Positions 45,675-53,535 of a DNA stretch of 64,000 bases are shown here, piece by piece. The notes beneath the pieces were generated by a model. It was not told the origin of the DNA and made no database searches. It saw only the letters and a list, made by a program, of their open reading frames with translations. Every line of letters starts with the position of its first letter. Within the stretch, counting starts at the first letter, position 1. The stretch comes from an uncultured Spirochaetota bacterium (GTDB lineage Bacteria; Spirochaetota; Spirochaetia; JAFGXN01). The stretch is from the NCBI GenBank assembly GCA_944390005.1, contig CALXOJ010000002.1:1-64000 (forward strand), written 5' to 3'. A program made the position numbers and the translations under genes.

Positions 45675-46156
45675 AACAAACCTCCCGTAACGGATGGTGG
45701 AAGAAAAAGCACGCAAAGAAAAGCAATAGCAGCGCAAATAGCAAGAAAGCCGAAAATTCCGGCAAAAATTTTCAAAAAGAGAGTGCGGCGCCGTTGTGAA
45801 CCAAATTGGATTGTTTCGATTTCTTCATCGGGAACGATTTGAACGGAGGTTTTTACTGCGGCCTGCGGATTTTTCTTCGGAAAAAGCGACAGGGAGACAA
45901 AATTGCTGCCGGATCTGAACGCATTTAAAATCAGTTCATCCGATTCTTCCGGAGTGTATTCAAGCGTCAGCGATTCGGGGCAAGGTTTAGCCGCTTCGGG
46001 TTTTCCTTTCTTGTATAACACAAAGTGGAGGCACACTTTGCCCATAGAAGTGTCTGCCGGCTGCAGTTCCGCTTTTGCAAATGTCTGTTTTTTTAAATTC
46101 AGCAACGGAAAAATACGACCGTCGGCCAGTTTAAATCCCAAAAAATCCGCTTTCAT
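45671..46156 (-). CDS. single-pass membrane protein of unknown function
   Basis: 161 residues: a soluble N-terminal domain (MKADFLGFKLADGRIFPLLN, then a beta-rich part with TLEYTPEESDELILNAF) followed by one C-terminal helix (FAGIFGFLAICAAIAFLCVL) and a short tail, so a C-terminally anchored protein facing the cytoplasm. Family not recognised; the N-terminal part looks like a small PilZ-type or carbohydrate-handling beta domain but without the diagnostic motif. ATG 46156 is chosen because the longer frame would begin inside its promoter. Translationally coupled to uppP. Confidence 0.65.
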   Translation of the reverse strand: MKADFLGFKLADGRIFPLLNLKKQTFAKAELQPADTSMGKVCLHFVLYKKGKPEAAKPCPESLTLEYTPEESDELILNAFRSGSNFVSLSLFPKKNPQAAVKTSVQIVPDEEIETIQFGSQRRRTLFLKIFAGIFGFLAICAAIAFLCVLFLPPSVTGGLF

Positions 46157-46166
46157 TTCTGAATTC

Positions 46167-46195
46167 AGCATACAGCGTAAACGGGAAAGTGTCAA
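46167..46195 (-). promoter_or_regulatory. promoter of the 45671/uppP pair
   Basis: On the minus strand: TTGACA (46190-46195), 17-base spacer, TATGCT (46167-46172), with ATG 10 bases further. Near-leaderless and close to consensus. Confidence 0.7.
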
Positions 46196-46205
46196 CCGAA
46201 AAAAC

Positions 46206-46234
46206 TTGACAACGAAAGAGAGTTGCGGTATTCT
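46206..46234 (+). promoter_or_regulatory. metY promoter
   Basis: TTGACA (46206-46211), 17-base spacer, TATTCT (46229-46234), followed by GAGGAGG at 46246-46252. Its -35 box is 10 bases from the -35 of the divergent promoter. There is no room for a SAM riboswitch. Confidence 0.75.
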
Positions 46235-46256
46235 TTTATTGATTCGAGGAGGTTTT

Positions 46257-47531
46257 ATGAATCAATTTCGATTGGAAACAATGGCGCTTCATGCCGGATA
46301 TGAACCGAAAAACGGAGAGCCGCGTGTTTTGCCGATTGTTCAGAGTACCACTTATAAATACGATAACGCACAGCAGGTGGCCGATTGGTTTGATTTGAAG
46401 GCCGGCGGACACATTTATTCCCGCCTCTCGAATCCGACGGTTTGTGCGTTGGAGGCAAAAATCGCTGCTTTGGAAGACGGCGCTGCGGCGGTCTGTACCT
46501 CTTCGGGACAGTCGGCTTCCATGCTGTCGGTTTTGAATATCGCTTCGGCCGGCGATCATCTGATTTGCGCGTCCGTTGTTTACGGCGGAACTTACAATCT
46601 TTTCTCTTATACAATGAAGAAAATGGGAATTTCGGTGACTTTTGTCGATGTCAATGCACCGCTTTCCGAATTAAAAAAAGCCGTTCGCAAAGAGACAAAA
46701 TGTGTTTTTGCCGAAACGCTTTCCAATCCGAAGGCCGTTGTTTTAGACATTGAAAAATTCGCCCGATTGGCTCATGAAGCCGATGTTCCGCTGATTGTCG
46801 ACAATACGTTTGCGACGCCGGCTCTCTGCCGACCGTTGGAGTGGGGGGCTGACATCGTCACACACTCCTGCTCAAAATATCTCGACGGTCACGCTGTTGC
46901 GCTCGGCGGGATTGTCGTTGACGGCGGAAAATTTGACTGGAAAAACGGAAAATTTCCGGAACTATGCGAGCCGGATCCCAGTTATCACGGTACGGTCTTT
47001 ACGGAGTGGTTCGGCGCTTCGGCTTATGCTGTCAAACTGCGCGCGCAGCTGATTCGCGATATCGGCAATTATCTCTCGCCGATGAATGCATTTTTAATCA
47101 ATTTGGGAACGGAGACGCTGCCGCTCCGCATGGAACGCCACTCGGAGAATGCGTTGAAATTGGCGCAATGGCTTTCGGAGAATGACAGCGTTGAATGGGT
47201 CCGTTATCCCGGATTGCCCGGCAGTGAAGACTATGAGCTGGCGAAAAAATACCTGCCGAAGGGATGCAGCGGTGTTTTTACAGCCGGAATCAAAGGCGGC
47301 CGCGACGGCGTAGAACGATTTATGAATGCGTTGAAAGTGGCGTCGATTGCCGTTCATGTTGCCGATATCCGCACGCTGGTTTTACATCCTGCCAGCATGA
47401 CACATCGTCAATTGACTGACGAACAGCAGCGGGAAGCCGGTATAACTCCTGAAATGATCCGTATTTCCGTCGGATTGGAAAACATTGATGATATTATCGC
47501 CGATTTCGAACAGGCGTTGAAAGCCGTTTAG
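46257..47531 (+). CDS. metY: O-acetylhomoserine sulfhydrylase
   Basis: 424 residues, PLP enzyme of the Cys/Met family. Replaces the acetyl group of O-acetylhomoserine with sulfide to give homocysteine for methionine. The PLP lysine is in THSCSKYLDGHAVALGG near 206; YSRLSNPTVCALEAKIAALE and VPLIVDNTFATPAL are family blocks; the insert typical of MetY rather than MetB/MetC lies at about residues 225-255 (EPDPSYHGTVFTEWFGASA). Coding sense upstream of ATG 46257 in the same frame is chance. The GH2 gene follows after 3 bases. Confidence 0.93.
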   Translation: MNQFRLETMALHAGYEPKNGEPRVLPIVQSTTYKYDNAQQVADWFDLKAGGHIYSRLSNPTVCALEAKIAALEDGAAAVCTSSGQSASMLSVLNIASAGDHLICASVVYGGTYNLFSYTMKKMGISVTFVDVNAPLSELKKAVRKETKCVFAETLSNPKAVVLDIEKFARLAHEADVPLIVDNTFATPALCRPLEWGADIVTHSCSKYLDGHAVALGGIVVDGGKFDWKNGKFPELCEPDPSYHGTVFTEWFGASAYAVKLRAQLIRDIGNYLSPMNAFLINLGTETLPLRMERHSENALKLAQWLSENDSVEWVRYPGLPGSEDYELAKKYLPKGCSGVFTAGIKGGRDGVERFMNALKVASIAVHVADIRTLVLHPASMTHRQLTDEQQREAGITPEMIRISVGLENIDDIIADFEQALKAV

Positions 47532-47534
47532 CAC

Positions 47535-49247
47535 ATGATTTTTAAAAAGAGTGAAATTGAAGTTTTATGCGGTTATCCGCGGCCCGATTTCCGTCGAGAA
47601 TCGGCGCTGCTAAATCAAGATTGGTTCCGTTTTTCGTTTGGACGAGCCGGGGATGCCGAATCTTTCATGGAGCGGTTTTTTGCAGGAGAAACTTTTTCGG
47701 AGCGGGAGCGGCCTTTGGAAACTGAAATGCCGTTTGTTCTTCCGGCGGCGGAAGCAGCTCCGTTTACGGTTTTTGTCAAACGGTTTTCGGTTAAGCCGAT
47801 CGCCGAAAAAACCGGCTGTACGGTTTTGCGAATCTGTTCCGGAAATTGGTACGGAAATGCTCGGTTTTCCGTTAACGGCCGCCGTATTGCCGATTCGTTC
47901 TCCGAATATGAAACGGTGAGCGCCGAAATCAACCTTGAAGCGCTTCACTCATCCGTTTTATCGATAGCCGTTTGCATTGAACCGCGGGACGACTGCGCTT
48001 TTGTCGGGTTCGGACAGCCGTTTTGGATGGAGTTTTGCGGCAGCGTTTTTCTCAACCGTTTTGTTCACCGCTATGAGAACGGCGTTTCTCAGTTTCGGTT
48101 ATCGTTTTCGGCAGAACCAGCCGATTTTTCGCTGAAAATTCCCGAATTCGGGTGGGAAGGCGATCGAAATTCCGCCCGCCGCGAAGAGGCGGCTGAATTT
48201 GTTTTATTTTGCGATTATCGGGAGTACGGTATCAATCCGCCGGAGTGGACGCCGTCGCAGCCGCATTTGTTGGAAATCGAAATTGATACAACCGATTCGC
48301 ACGGGCTGTTGGCTGACAGAGTTCGGTCGTACATCGGGCTGCGCAGCGTTTCCGTTTCACAAGCGTTTGTGCTTTTAAACGGAAAGCCGTTTTCGCTTCG
48401 CGGCGTCATTCATGCAGGGCTTTACGACGACGGATTGCCGTATCCGGCTTCGCGCGGCGGATATTTCAAGGATGCGATGGCTGTAAAAAATCTCGGGTTT
48501 AATACTGTCCGCTACGATTCCCGCATAGAGAATCCTGCCGCTTATTTTTGCGCGGATGCGGTCGGTTTGACCGTTTGGCAGGATTTTCCCGGGCTGCGCG
48601 GAGTCACCGAAAACGATGTCGAAGAATCGAAACGGAAAATCGACGATTGCATCGAAATTTTGAGCAATTATCCGTCGGTCATTGTATACGCGCTCTTCAA
48701 TGAAAACAGAGGTCTGCCAAAGCCGTTTTTCCGCCGGAAATTGATCCGCCGTCTTGATTTCTTTTATTCCTTCTTAAAAATGAAAGATCCGTCACGATTG
48801 ATTGTCGACAACTCCGGATTTTATCATCGATTGACAGACATCTTGGATCTTCACTGTCTTTCCGACAGCATTGATTCGCTTCGAAAATATTTGGAGATGG
48901 TTGATCGTCGGGAATTTTCGGAAACCGGATTTTTTGATTTTCACAAGCGTTTTTCGGAGCGATTAAAGCCGCAGTCGGAGTGGACGACTATTCCCGACGG
49001 AGAAATTCCGATACCTGTCATTCTCAGTGAAATCGGCGGTATTCGTATCGATGCACAGCCTGATGAGCAGACCGTTCGTTTTCTGAAAGAAATGTTCGCC
49101 TTGATCGCCGGTTTTCCGACTGTCAAAGGATTCTGTTTCCGGCAATTTGCCGATACCCCGAATGCCCGTTCCGGAATTTTGAAAGAAGACCGGCTGATTA
49201 AAGGGTCAACCGAATTCTGGAAGTCGATGATTATTCCTTCCGGTTAA
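47535..49247 (+). CDS. glycoside hydrolase family 2-like protein (beta-galactosidase/glucuronidase type)
   Basis: 570 residues, no signal peptide, shorter than typical LacZ. A jelly-roll N-terminal domain (about 60-170), an immunoglobulin-like middle, and a TIM barrel from about 285: LNGKPFSLRGVIHAGLYDDG is the family's barrel entry, VYALFNENRG near 390 holds the acid/base Glu of the NE motif, and PVILSEIGG near 495 the nucleophile Glu. Both catalytic residues are present. The usual RxWxDxP-type sugar-binding signature of LacZ is absent, so the substrate may be a beta-galactoside, glucuronide or mannoside. ATG is 3 bases after metY without an RBS, so probably coupled. Convergent overlap of 4 bases with the next gene. 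Confidence 0.8.
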   Translation: MIFKKSEIEVLCGYPRPDFRRESALLNQDWFRFSFGRAGDAESFMERFFAGETFSERERPLETEMPFVLPAAEAAPFTVFVKRFSVKPIAEKTGCTVLRICSGNWYGNARFSVNGRRIADSFSEYETVSAEINLEALHSSVLSIAVCIEPRDDCAFVGFGQPFWMEFCGSVFLNRFVHRYENGVSQFRLSFSAEPADFSLKIPEFGWEGDRNSARREEAAEFVLFCDYREYGINPPEWTPSQPHLLEIEIDTTDSHGLLADRVRSYIGLRSVSVSQAFVLLNGKPFSLRGVIHAGLYDDGLPYPASRGGYFKDAMAVKNLGFNTVRYDSRIENPAAYFCADAVGLTVWQDFPGLRGVTENDVEESKRKIDDCIEILSNYPSVIVYALFNENRGLPKPFFRRKLIRRLDFFYSFLKMKDPSRLIVDNSGFYHRLTDILDLHCLSDSIDSLRKYLEMVDRREFSETGFFDFHKRFSERLKPQSEWTTIPDGEIPIPVILSEIGGIRIDAQPDEQTVRFLKEMFALIAGFPTVKGFCFRQFADTPNARSGILKEDRLIKGSTEFWKSMIIPSG

Positions 49248-50203
49248 TCAACGGATTCTTCCAGTCGTTTTTTCAGCTGATTCAGAAAAACCGCTTTTTT
49301 GAAATATCCTTCGTTGTTTTCTCTCTGCGATTTTGCAATGTCGCATGTCAGCCGCATAATCATAATTTCAGGATTGAGCCGTTTAAGGGCGAAGACGGTA
49401 TTTTCGAGATGCTCTTCCATTGTATACGGTTGAATTTCGCCTCGTTTCAGAGCTTCAAACATGGGAGTTCCGATCGGAATTTGCAAATTGTGAATTTTTA
49501 CCGCATCCGGTTTCAGGCGATTGATTTCGTCGATGGTTTGCGTCAGCTCCGTTCGGCCTTCACCAGGTAGTCCGAAAATGAGATGAACCGCGGTTTTGAT
49601 ATTTCGTTCTTTCAGCAGCCGATAAGATTTGAGAAAGTCGGCATAGGTGTGGCCGCGGCGGATTGCGAGGAGGGTTTTGTCATGAATGGTTTGCAAACCC
49701 GTTTCACACCAAACGTCGAAATCGGGACGGCGATAAGAAGCCAATAAATCGGCTTTTTTTTCATCGAGACAGTCGGGGCGGGTGGAAACAATCAGCTCTG
49801 AAAAGACGGCGGAAGCCAGCGCGTCGTCGTAAATTCGTTTTAAAATCTCAGGCGGCGCGTAAGTTCCGGAATAAGCCTGAAAGTAAAGCAGAAATACTTC
49901 GGCACGGTAGCGGCGGCGTAAAAACGCAATACCGCGGTCGATTTGGCTGCGAACCGCTTCTGCCGAGTAACCCGGCGGGTACCCCGGCAGCCCGCACGGT
50001 TTAAAGGCGGCCGATTCGGGATAGGAGCCGTTATCGTTGCGGATGTAGGCGGCGCGGCTGCCGGCTTCGTCGCAAAAGGTGCATCCGAAGCCGCTGCGGC
50101 CGTTTTCGCGGTTAGGGCAGGAAAAGCCGGCGTCAACGCCGACGCGGTAAGCTCGTTTGCCGTACTTTTCCGTCAGATACGAACCGTAAGAGCGGAAATT
50201 CAT
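49244..50203 (-). CDS. radical SAM protein, YhcC/TIGR01212 family
   Basis: 319 residues. The iron-sulfur Cys motif has the wider spacing of this family: GFSCPNRENGRSGFGCTFC. Conserved RVGVDAG before it, STRPDCLDEKKADLL, CETGLQTIHDKTL, HLIFGLPGEGRTELTQTI, and HNLQIPIGTPMFEA. Reductively cleaves S-adenosylmethionine; the physiological role is not established. Its ATG overlaps the PFK stop by 4 bases, so the two are one operon. Confidence 0.9.
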   Translation of the reverse strand: MNFRSYGSYLTEKYGKRAYRVGVDAGFSCPNRENGRSGFGCTFCDEAGSRAAYIRNDNGSYPESAAFKPCGLPGYPPGYSAEAVRSQIDRGIAFLRRRYRAEVFLLYFQAYSGTYAPPEILKRIYDDALASAVFSELIVSTRPDCLDEKKADLLASYRRPDFDVWCETGLQTIHDKTLLAIRRGHTYADFLKSYRLLKERNIKTAVHLIFGLPGEGRTELTQTIDEINRLKPDAVKIHNLQIPIGTPMFEALKRGEIQPYTMEEHLENTVFALKRLNPEIMIMRLTCDIAKSQRENNEGYFKKAVFLNQLKKRLEESVD

Positions 50204-51519
50204 GTCTCCGTCATGGAAGCCGATTGCTGCGTGGTTTCCAACACATCACGCCACAAATGACCTTCCGGATTCACATAGTTGCGGCGGCTGACGGCGGCGT
50301 CGATCGGAATGTAAACGTATCGGTCGTTCAGTTGGGAAACCAGAGTATTGGTCTTTCCCGCCATTGCCGCATGAACCGCATGAGCACCCAGTAATGAACA
50401 GTAAAAACTGTCGTTGGGGTCGGCCGGCTGAGTGCGGATGATGTAGCTCGGGTCGATATACTTCAGAGTCATCGGAATTTTCTTTTCATCGAAGTACTGT
50501 TTGATTTTTTCTTTAAGAAAAGTGCCGATATCGCCTAATTTTTTGTTGCCGGAAGCGTCTTTTCCGTCGGCATGAACATAGTCCTGCCCGGCGCCTTCGG
50601 CAACGATGATGACGGCGTGTTTGCGGGAGAGCAGTCTCCGCTCCAGATGAGCCAAAAATCCGTTTTCTCCGTTCAAATCGAATTTCACTTCGGGGATCAG
50701 AACAAAGTTGGCTTCTGCCGACGCAATTGCAGCATTGCAAGCGATAAACCCCGAATGACGGCCCATCAGTTTGACTAAACCGATTCCGTTGTGAACTGAT
50801 TTTGCTTCCACGTGAGCGCTGGAAACCGCTTCGCACGCTTTAGCGACCGCTGTCTCAAATCCGAACGACCGCTGCAAAAGATTGATGTCGTTGTCGATGG
50901 TTTTCGGAATGCCGATGACGGAGACTTTCAACCCTCTTTTTTCACACTCTTTGCTGACATCGCGGGCTCCCCGCAGCGTTCCGTCTCCTCCGATACAAAA
51001 CAGGATATTGAGGTTCATCCGTTCGATGCTGTCGGCAATTTCTTCCACCCGGTCGCCGCCGCCGCGGGCCGTTCCGAGAATGGTTCCTCCCATTTTATGA
51101 ATATTATCAACAATATCGGGATTCAGCGGAATCGGCGTATAATTGTACTCCGGTAAAAATCCGGGATAGCCGTTGGGAATGCCGATGATCCGTTTAACGC
51201 CGTAGCTGTACCACAGACAGCGGACGATAGAGCGGATGACGGTGTTTAAACCGGGGCAGATTCCGCCGCATGTCACGATTCCCGCATTCACATGACTTGG
51301 ATTGAAGTAAATTTTCGGGCGCGGACCGGCAACAGCGATTCGTTGAAGCGCTTTTCCGTCAACCGGCTGTGAAAAAACAGTATCAATGTTGTATAAAACG
51401 CATTGATCATCGGACGTGTAATTAACCATGTTATCTCCGATCACCGAAGAGATCTTCATCGGTGAAGGAATTTTGCACGGCCCCAATGCATCCAACGTAA
51501 AATCGAGTTGCTCCGACAT
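50200..51519 (-). CDS. 6-phosphofructokinase, long group-III type
   Basis: 439 residues with an N-terminal extension of about 75 residues before VNAGIVTCGGICPGLNTVIR. Phosphoryl-donor loop CIGGDGTLRGA, then VIGIPKTIDNDI, active-site PKTIDND with Asp base, and KLMGRHSGFIA. Glycine at the position equivalent to E. coli Gly104 together with Lys for the ATP-enzyme's Gly124 is the combination seen in ATP-dependent trypanosomatid/plant-type PFKs; the PPi-dependent enzymes usually have Asp at 104. ATP may thus be the donor although spirochaete PFKs are often PPi-linked. ATG 51519 follows GGAGG; the upstream in-frame codon is rejected. Promoter TTGCCA-16-TATAAT (51544-51571). Confidence 0.88.
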   Translation of the reverse strand: MSEQLDFTLDALGPCKIPSPMKISSVIGDNMVNYTSDDQCVLYNIDTVFSQPVDGKALQRIAVAGPRPKIYFNPSHVNAGIVTCGGICPGLNTVIRSIVRCLWYSYGVKRIIGIPNGYPGFLPEYNYTPIPLNPDIVDNIHKMGGTILGTARGGGDRVEEIADSIERMNLNILFCIGGDGTLRGARDVSKECEKRGLKVSVIGIPKTIDNDINLLQRSFGFETAVAKACEAVSSAHVEAKSVHNGIGLVKLMGRHSGFIACNAAIASAEANFVLIPEVKFDLNGENGFLAHLERRLLSRKHAVIIVAEGAGQDYVHADGKDASGNKKLGDIGTFLKEKIKQYFDEKKIPMTLKYIDPSYIIRTQPADPNDSFYCSLLGAHAVHAAMAGKTNTLVSQLNDRYVYIPIDAAVSRRNYVNPEGHLWRDVLETTQQSASMTET

Positions 51520-51543
51520 AAAAACCTCCATCTTTATTCTTTC

Positions 51544-51571
51544 ATTATAATAATATTCGGATTTTTGGCAA
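51544..51571 (-). promoter_or_regulatory. pfk promoter
   Basis: Minus strand TTGCCA (51566-51571), 16-base spacer, TATAAT (51544-51549), with a leader of normal length and GGAGG. Confidence 0.6.
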
Positions 51572-51588
51572 TAAATAAAATTTCATGA

Positions 51589-51616
51589 TTGAAAAACCAT
51601 TGAAAAACGGTATAAT
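51589..51616 (+). promoter_or_regulatory. galE promoter
   Basis: TTGAAA (51589-51594), 16-base spacer, TATAAT (51611-51616), followed by CGGAGG and ATG 51640: a conventional leadered gene. Confidence 0.65.
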
Positions 51617-51639
51617 AAAAGAATCGGAGGAAACGGACG

Positions 51640-52620
51640 ATGAAAGTTCTTGTTATAGGCGGGGCCGGATACATCGGCAGTCATGTAGTGAAAGCGTTAT
51701 TGAACGATCGCGAAGAAAAACACGAAGTCACGGTTTTTGACAATTTGAGCAGCGGTTTGAAGCAGAATTTGTTTAAAGAAGCTGCTTTCGTTGAAGGCGA
51801 TATTTTGGATTATCCGAAACTGAAAAAAGCGATGGAAGGGCATAACGCTCTCGTTCATTTAGCTGCGTTTAAAGCTGCCGGAGAATCGATGATTGTTCCC
51901 GAGAAGTATTCTGTCAACAACATCACCGGCACTCTGAATATTTTAAACGCTGCGGCTGAAACCGGTTTAAAGTATTTTGTTTTTTCGTCGTCGGCGGCGG
52001 TTTACGGAGAGCCGGCATATCTTCCGATTGACGAAGAGCATCCGAAAAATCCGACCAACTATTACGGTTTCACCAAGCTGGAAATCGAACGGTTTTTGGG
52101 GTGGTACGATAAACTGAAAGGAATTAAATACGCTGCATTGCGTTATTTCAACGCTGCCGGTTACGACCCTGAAGGGGTGGTTTGCGGATTGGAGCGGAAT
52201 CCGGCGAATTTGCTGCCTGTTGTCATGGAAGTTGCGGCCGGATTGCGCCCCGAAGTGAAAATTTTCGGAAACGATTACGATACGCCGGACGGAACGGGCG
52301 TTCGCGATTATGTCCATGTTACCGATTTGGCTGACGCTCACGTTAAGGCGCTTCATTACATTGTTAAAAACGATCAATCGTTGGCGGTTAATCTCGGCAG
52401 TGAAAACGGAATCAGCGTTGATGAAATGGTGACAGCCGCGCGGAAAATCACCGGAGAGGCGGTTCCGGCGGTTTATGTCGAAAGACGCGCCGGCGATCCA
52501 GCCAAACTGGTAGCCTCATCGAAAAAAGCAAAAGAACTTCTGAAATGGGTTCCCGGTTACAGCGATGTCGACACACTCGTCAAAACAACGTGGGAAGCGT
52601 ATTTAAAAAATAAAAAATAG
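51640..52620 (+). CDS. galE: UDP-glucose 4-epimerase
   Basis: 326 residues, extended SDR. NAD site GGAGYIGSHVVKAL at the N-terminus, FSSSAAVYGEP with the catalytic Ser, YYGFTKLEIERF with the YxxxK pair, RYFNAAGYDPEG, and RDYVHVTDLADAHVKAL. Interconverts UDP-galactose and UDP-glucose. Normal start with CGGAGG. Could be specific for UDP-GlcNAc as well. Confidence 0.95.
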   Translation: MKVLVIGGAGYIGSHVVKALLNDREEKHEVTVFDNLSSGLKQNLFKEAAFVEGDILDYPKLKKAMEGHNALVHLAAFKAAGESMIVPEKYSVNNITGTLNILNAAAETGLKYFVFSSSAAVYGEPAYLPIDEEHPKNPTNYYGFTKLEIERFLGWYDKLKGIKYAALRYFNAAGYDPEGVVCGLERNPANLLPVVMEVAAGLRPEVKIFGNDYDTPDGTGVRDYVHVTDLADAHVKALHYIVKNDQSLAVNLGSENGISVDEMVTAARKITGEAVPAVYVERRAGDPAKLVASSKKAKELLKWVPGYSDVDTLVKTTWEAYLKNKK

Positions 52621-52624
52621 ATTC

Positions 52625-52642
52625 GATCCGTTTCGACGGATC
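52625..52642 (+). other. TTCG-loop hairpin between galE and tRNA-Arg
   Basis: GATCCGT/ACGGATC stem with a TTCG tetraloop, only 4 bases before the tRNA 5' end. No T-run, so either a weak galE terminator or a processing element if the tRNA is co-transcribed. Confidence 0.45.
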
Positions 52643-52646
52643 ATTT

Positions 52647-52720
52647 GTTCCGGTAGCTCAGCCGGATAGAGCAGCCGCCTCCTAAGCGGCAGGTCGGACG
52701 TTCAAATCGTCTCCGGGACA
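52647..52720 (+). tRNA. tRNA-Arg (CCT)
   Basis: Complete cloverleaf: acceptor GTTCCGG/CCGGGAC, D-arm GCTC-AGCCGGATA-GAGC, anticodon arm GCCGC-CTCCTAA-GCGGC with anticodon CCT, T-arm GGACG-TTCAAAT-CGTCT, discriminator A. CCA is not encoded. plsC starts 10 bases downstream with an AGAGAGG site that lies right behind the tRNA. Confidence 0.96.
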
Positions 52721-52730
52721 GAGAGGTTTT

Positions 52731-53498
52731 ATGAGAAAAGTATGGTCATTTTTTTATGTGCTGTGGATTATCATTCTGCTCACAACGTCGATGTTGGTTT
52801 TCATTCCGTATGCTTTTTTACGGCTGATGCAGTTTCAACGCGCTGCCGACGCCTATCTCACCACGCTGGCTCACGGCTATGGTCGGCTGGTATTTTTTTC
52901 CGCCCGAGTCAAATTGGATATTAAAGGTGCTGAAAATCTTCCGAAAGAGGATCGGGCTCTCGTTTTTGTTGCCAATCATCAGAGTATTACCGACGTGATT
53001 GTTTTGAAAACGGTTATCCCGTATCCGATGGGGTTTATGGCTAAAATCGAACTGTTTCGCGTTCCGTTTGTTCAAGTTTGGTTGGCAGGATTGCGCTGTA
53101 TTGCCATTGACCGATCGAATCTGCGGAAATCAATGGAAGCGATTCGGAAAGGAAGCAATCGGGTGGCGTCCGGTTATCCGATGATGATTTTTCCCGAGGG
53201 CACTCGCAGCCGCTGCAACGGTATGAGGGCGTTTAAAGGCGGCAGTTTAAAGCTTGCCGAATGGGCGAAAGGCCGCATTGTGCCGATTACGCTGGACGGA
53301 ACGCATCGACTGATTGCAAAAGACGGATTTGGATTCGGTGAAACAGTGACTGTCACTTTTCATCCGCCAATCGATACTTCTCAGCTGAATCGCGAAGAAT
53401 TAAAAGCTCTTCCGCAAAAATTATGGGAAATTGTTAATTCAGGTTTGAAAGAACCGAATGCAGAGGTCATGGCAGCAAAAAAATTGACAGACAGCTGA
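52731..53498 (+). CDS. plsC: 1-acyl-glycerol-3-phosphate acyltransferase
   Basis: 255 residues with one N-terminal membrane helix (VLWIIILLTTSMLVFIPYAF). Motif I VANHQSITDV (NHxxxxD catalytic pair), motif II AIDRSNLRKSME, motif III FPEGTRSRCNGM, motif IV RIVPITLDGTHRL. Adds the second acyl chain to lysophosphatidate at the inner membrane. AGAGAGG upstream of ATG. Confidence 0.93.
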   Translation: MRKVWSFFYVLWIIILLTTSMLVFIPYAFLRLMQFQRAADAYLTTLAHGYGRLVFFSARVKLDIKGAENLPKEDRALVFVANHQSITDVIVLKTVIPYPMGFMAKIELFRVPFVQVWLAGLRCIAIDRSNLRKSMEAIRKGSNRVASGYPMMIFPEGTRSRCNGMRAFKGGSLKLAEWAKGRIVPITLDGTHRLIAKDGFGFGETVTVTFHPPIDTSQLNREELKALPQKLWEIVNSGLKEPNAEVMAAKKLTDS

Positions 53499-53535
53499 TC
53501 CCGGTTTATATTTTTATGTGTGAATGGAGAAGCTG

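Noticed and set aside
45903-46256. N-terminal extension of metY by 118 codons
   Set aside because: The extension is antisense to the 45671-46156 gene and lies across two good promoters; GAGGAGG marks ATG 46257.
46196-46257. SAM riboswitch before metY
   Set aside because: Only about 22 bases lie between the -10 box and the ATG.
49244-50203. YhcC-type radical SAM protein as the maturase of the Ser-type sulfatase
   Set aside because: It has the wide CX12CX2C motif of the TIGR01212 family and lacks the extra Cys-rich SPASM domain of anSME.
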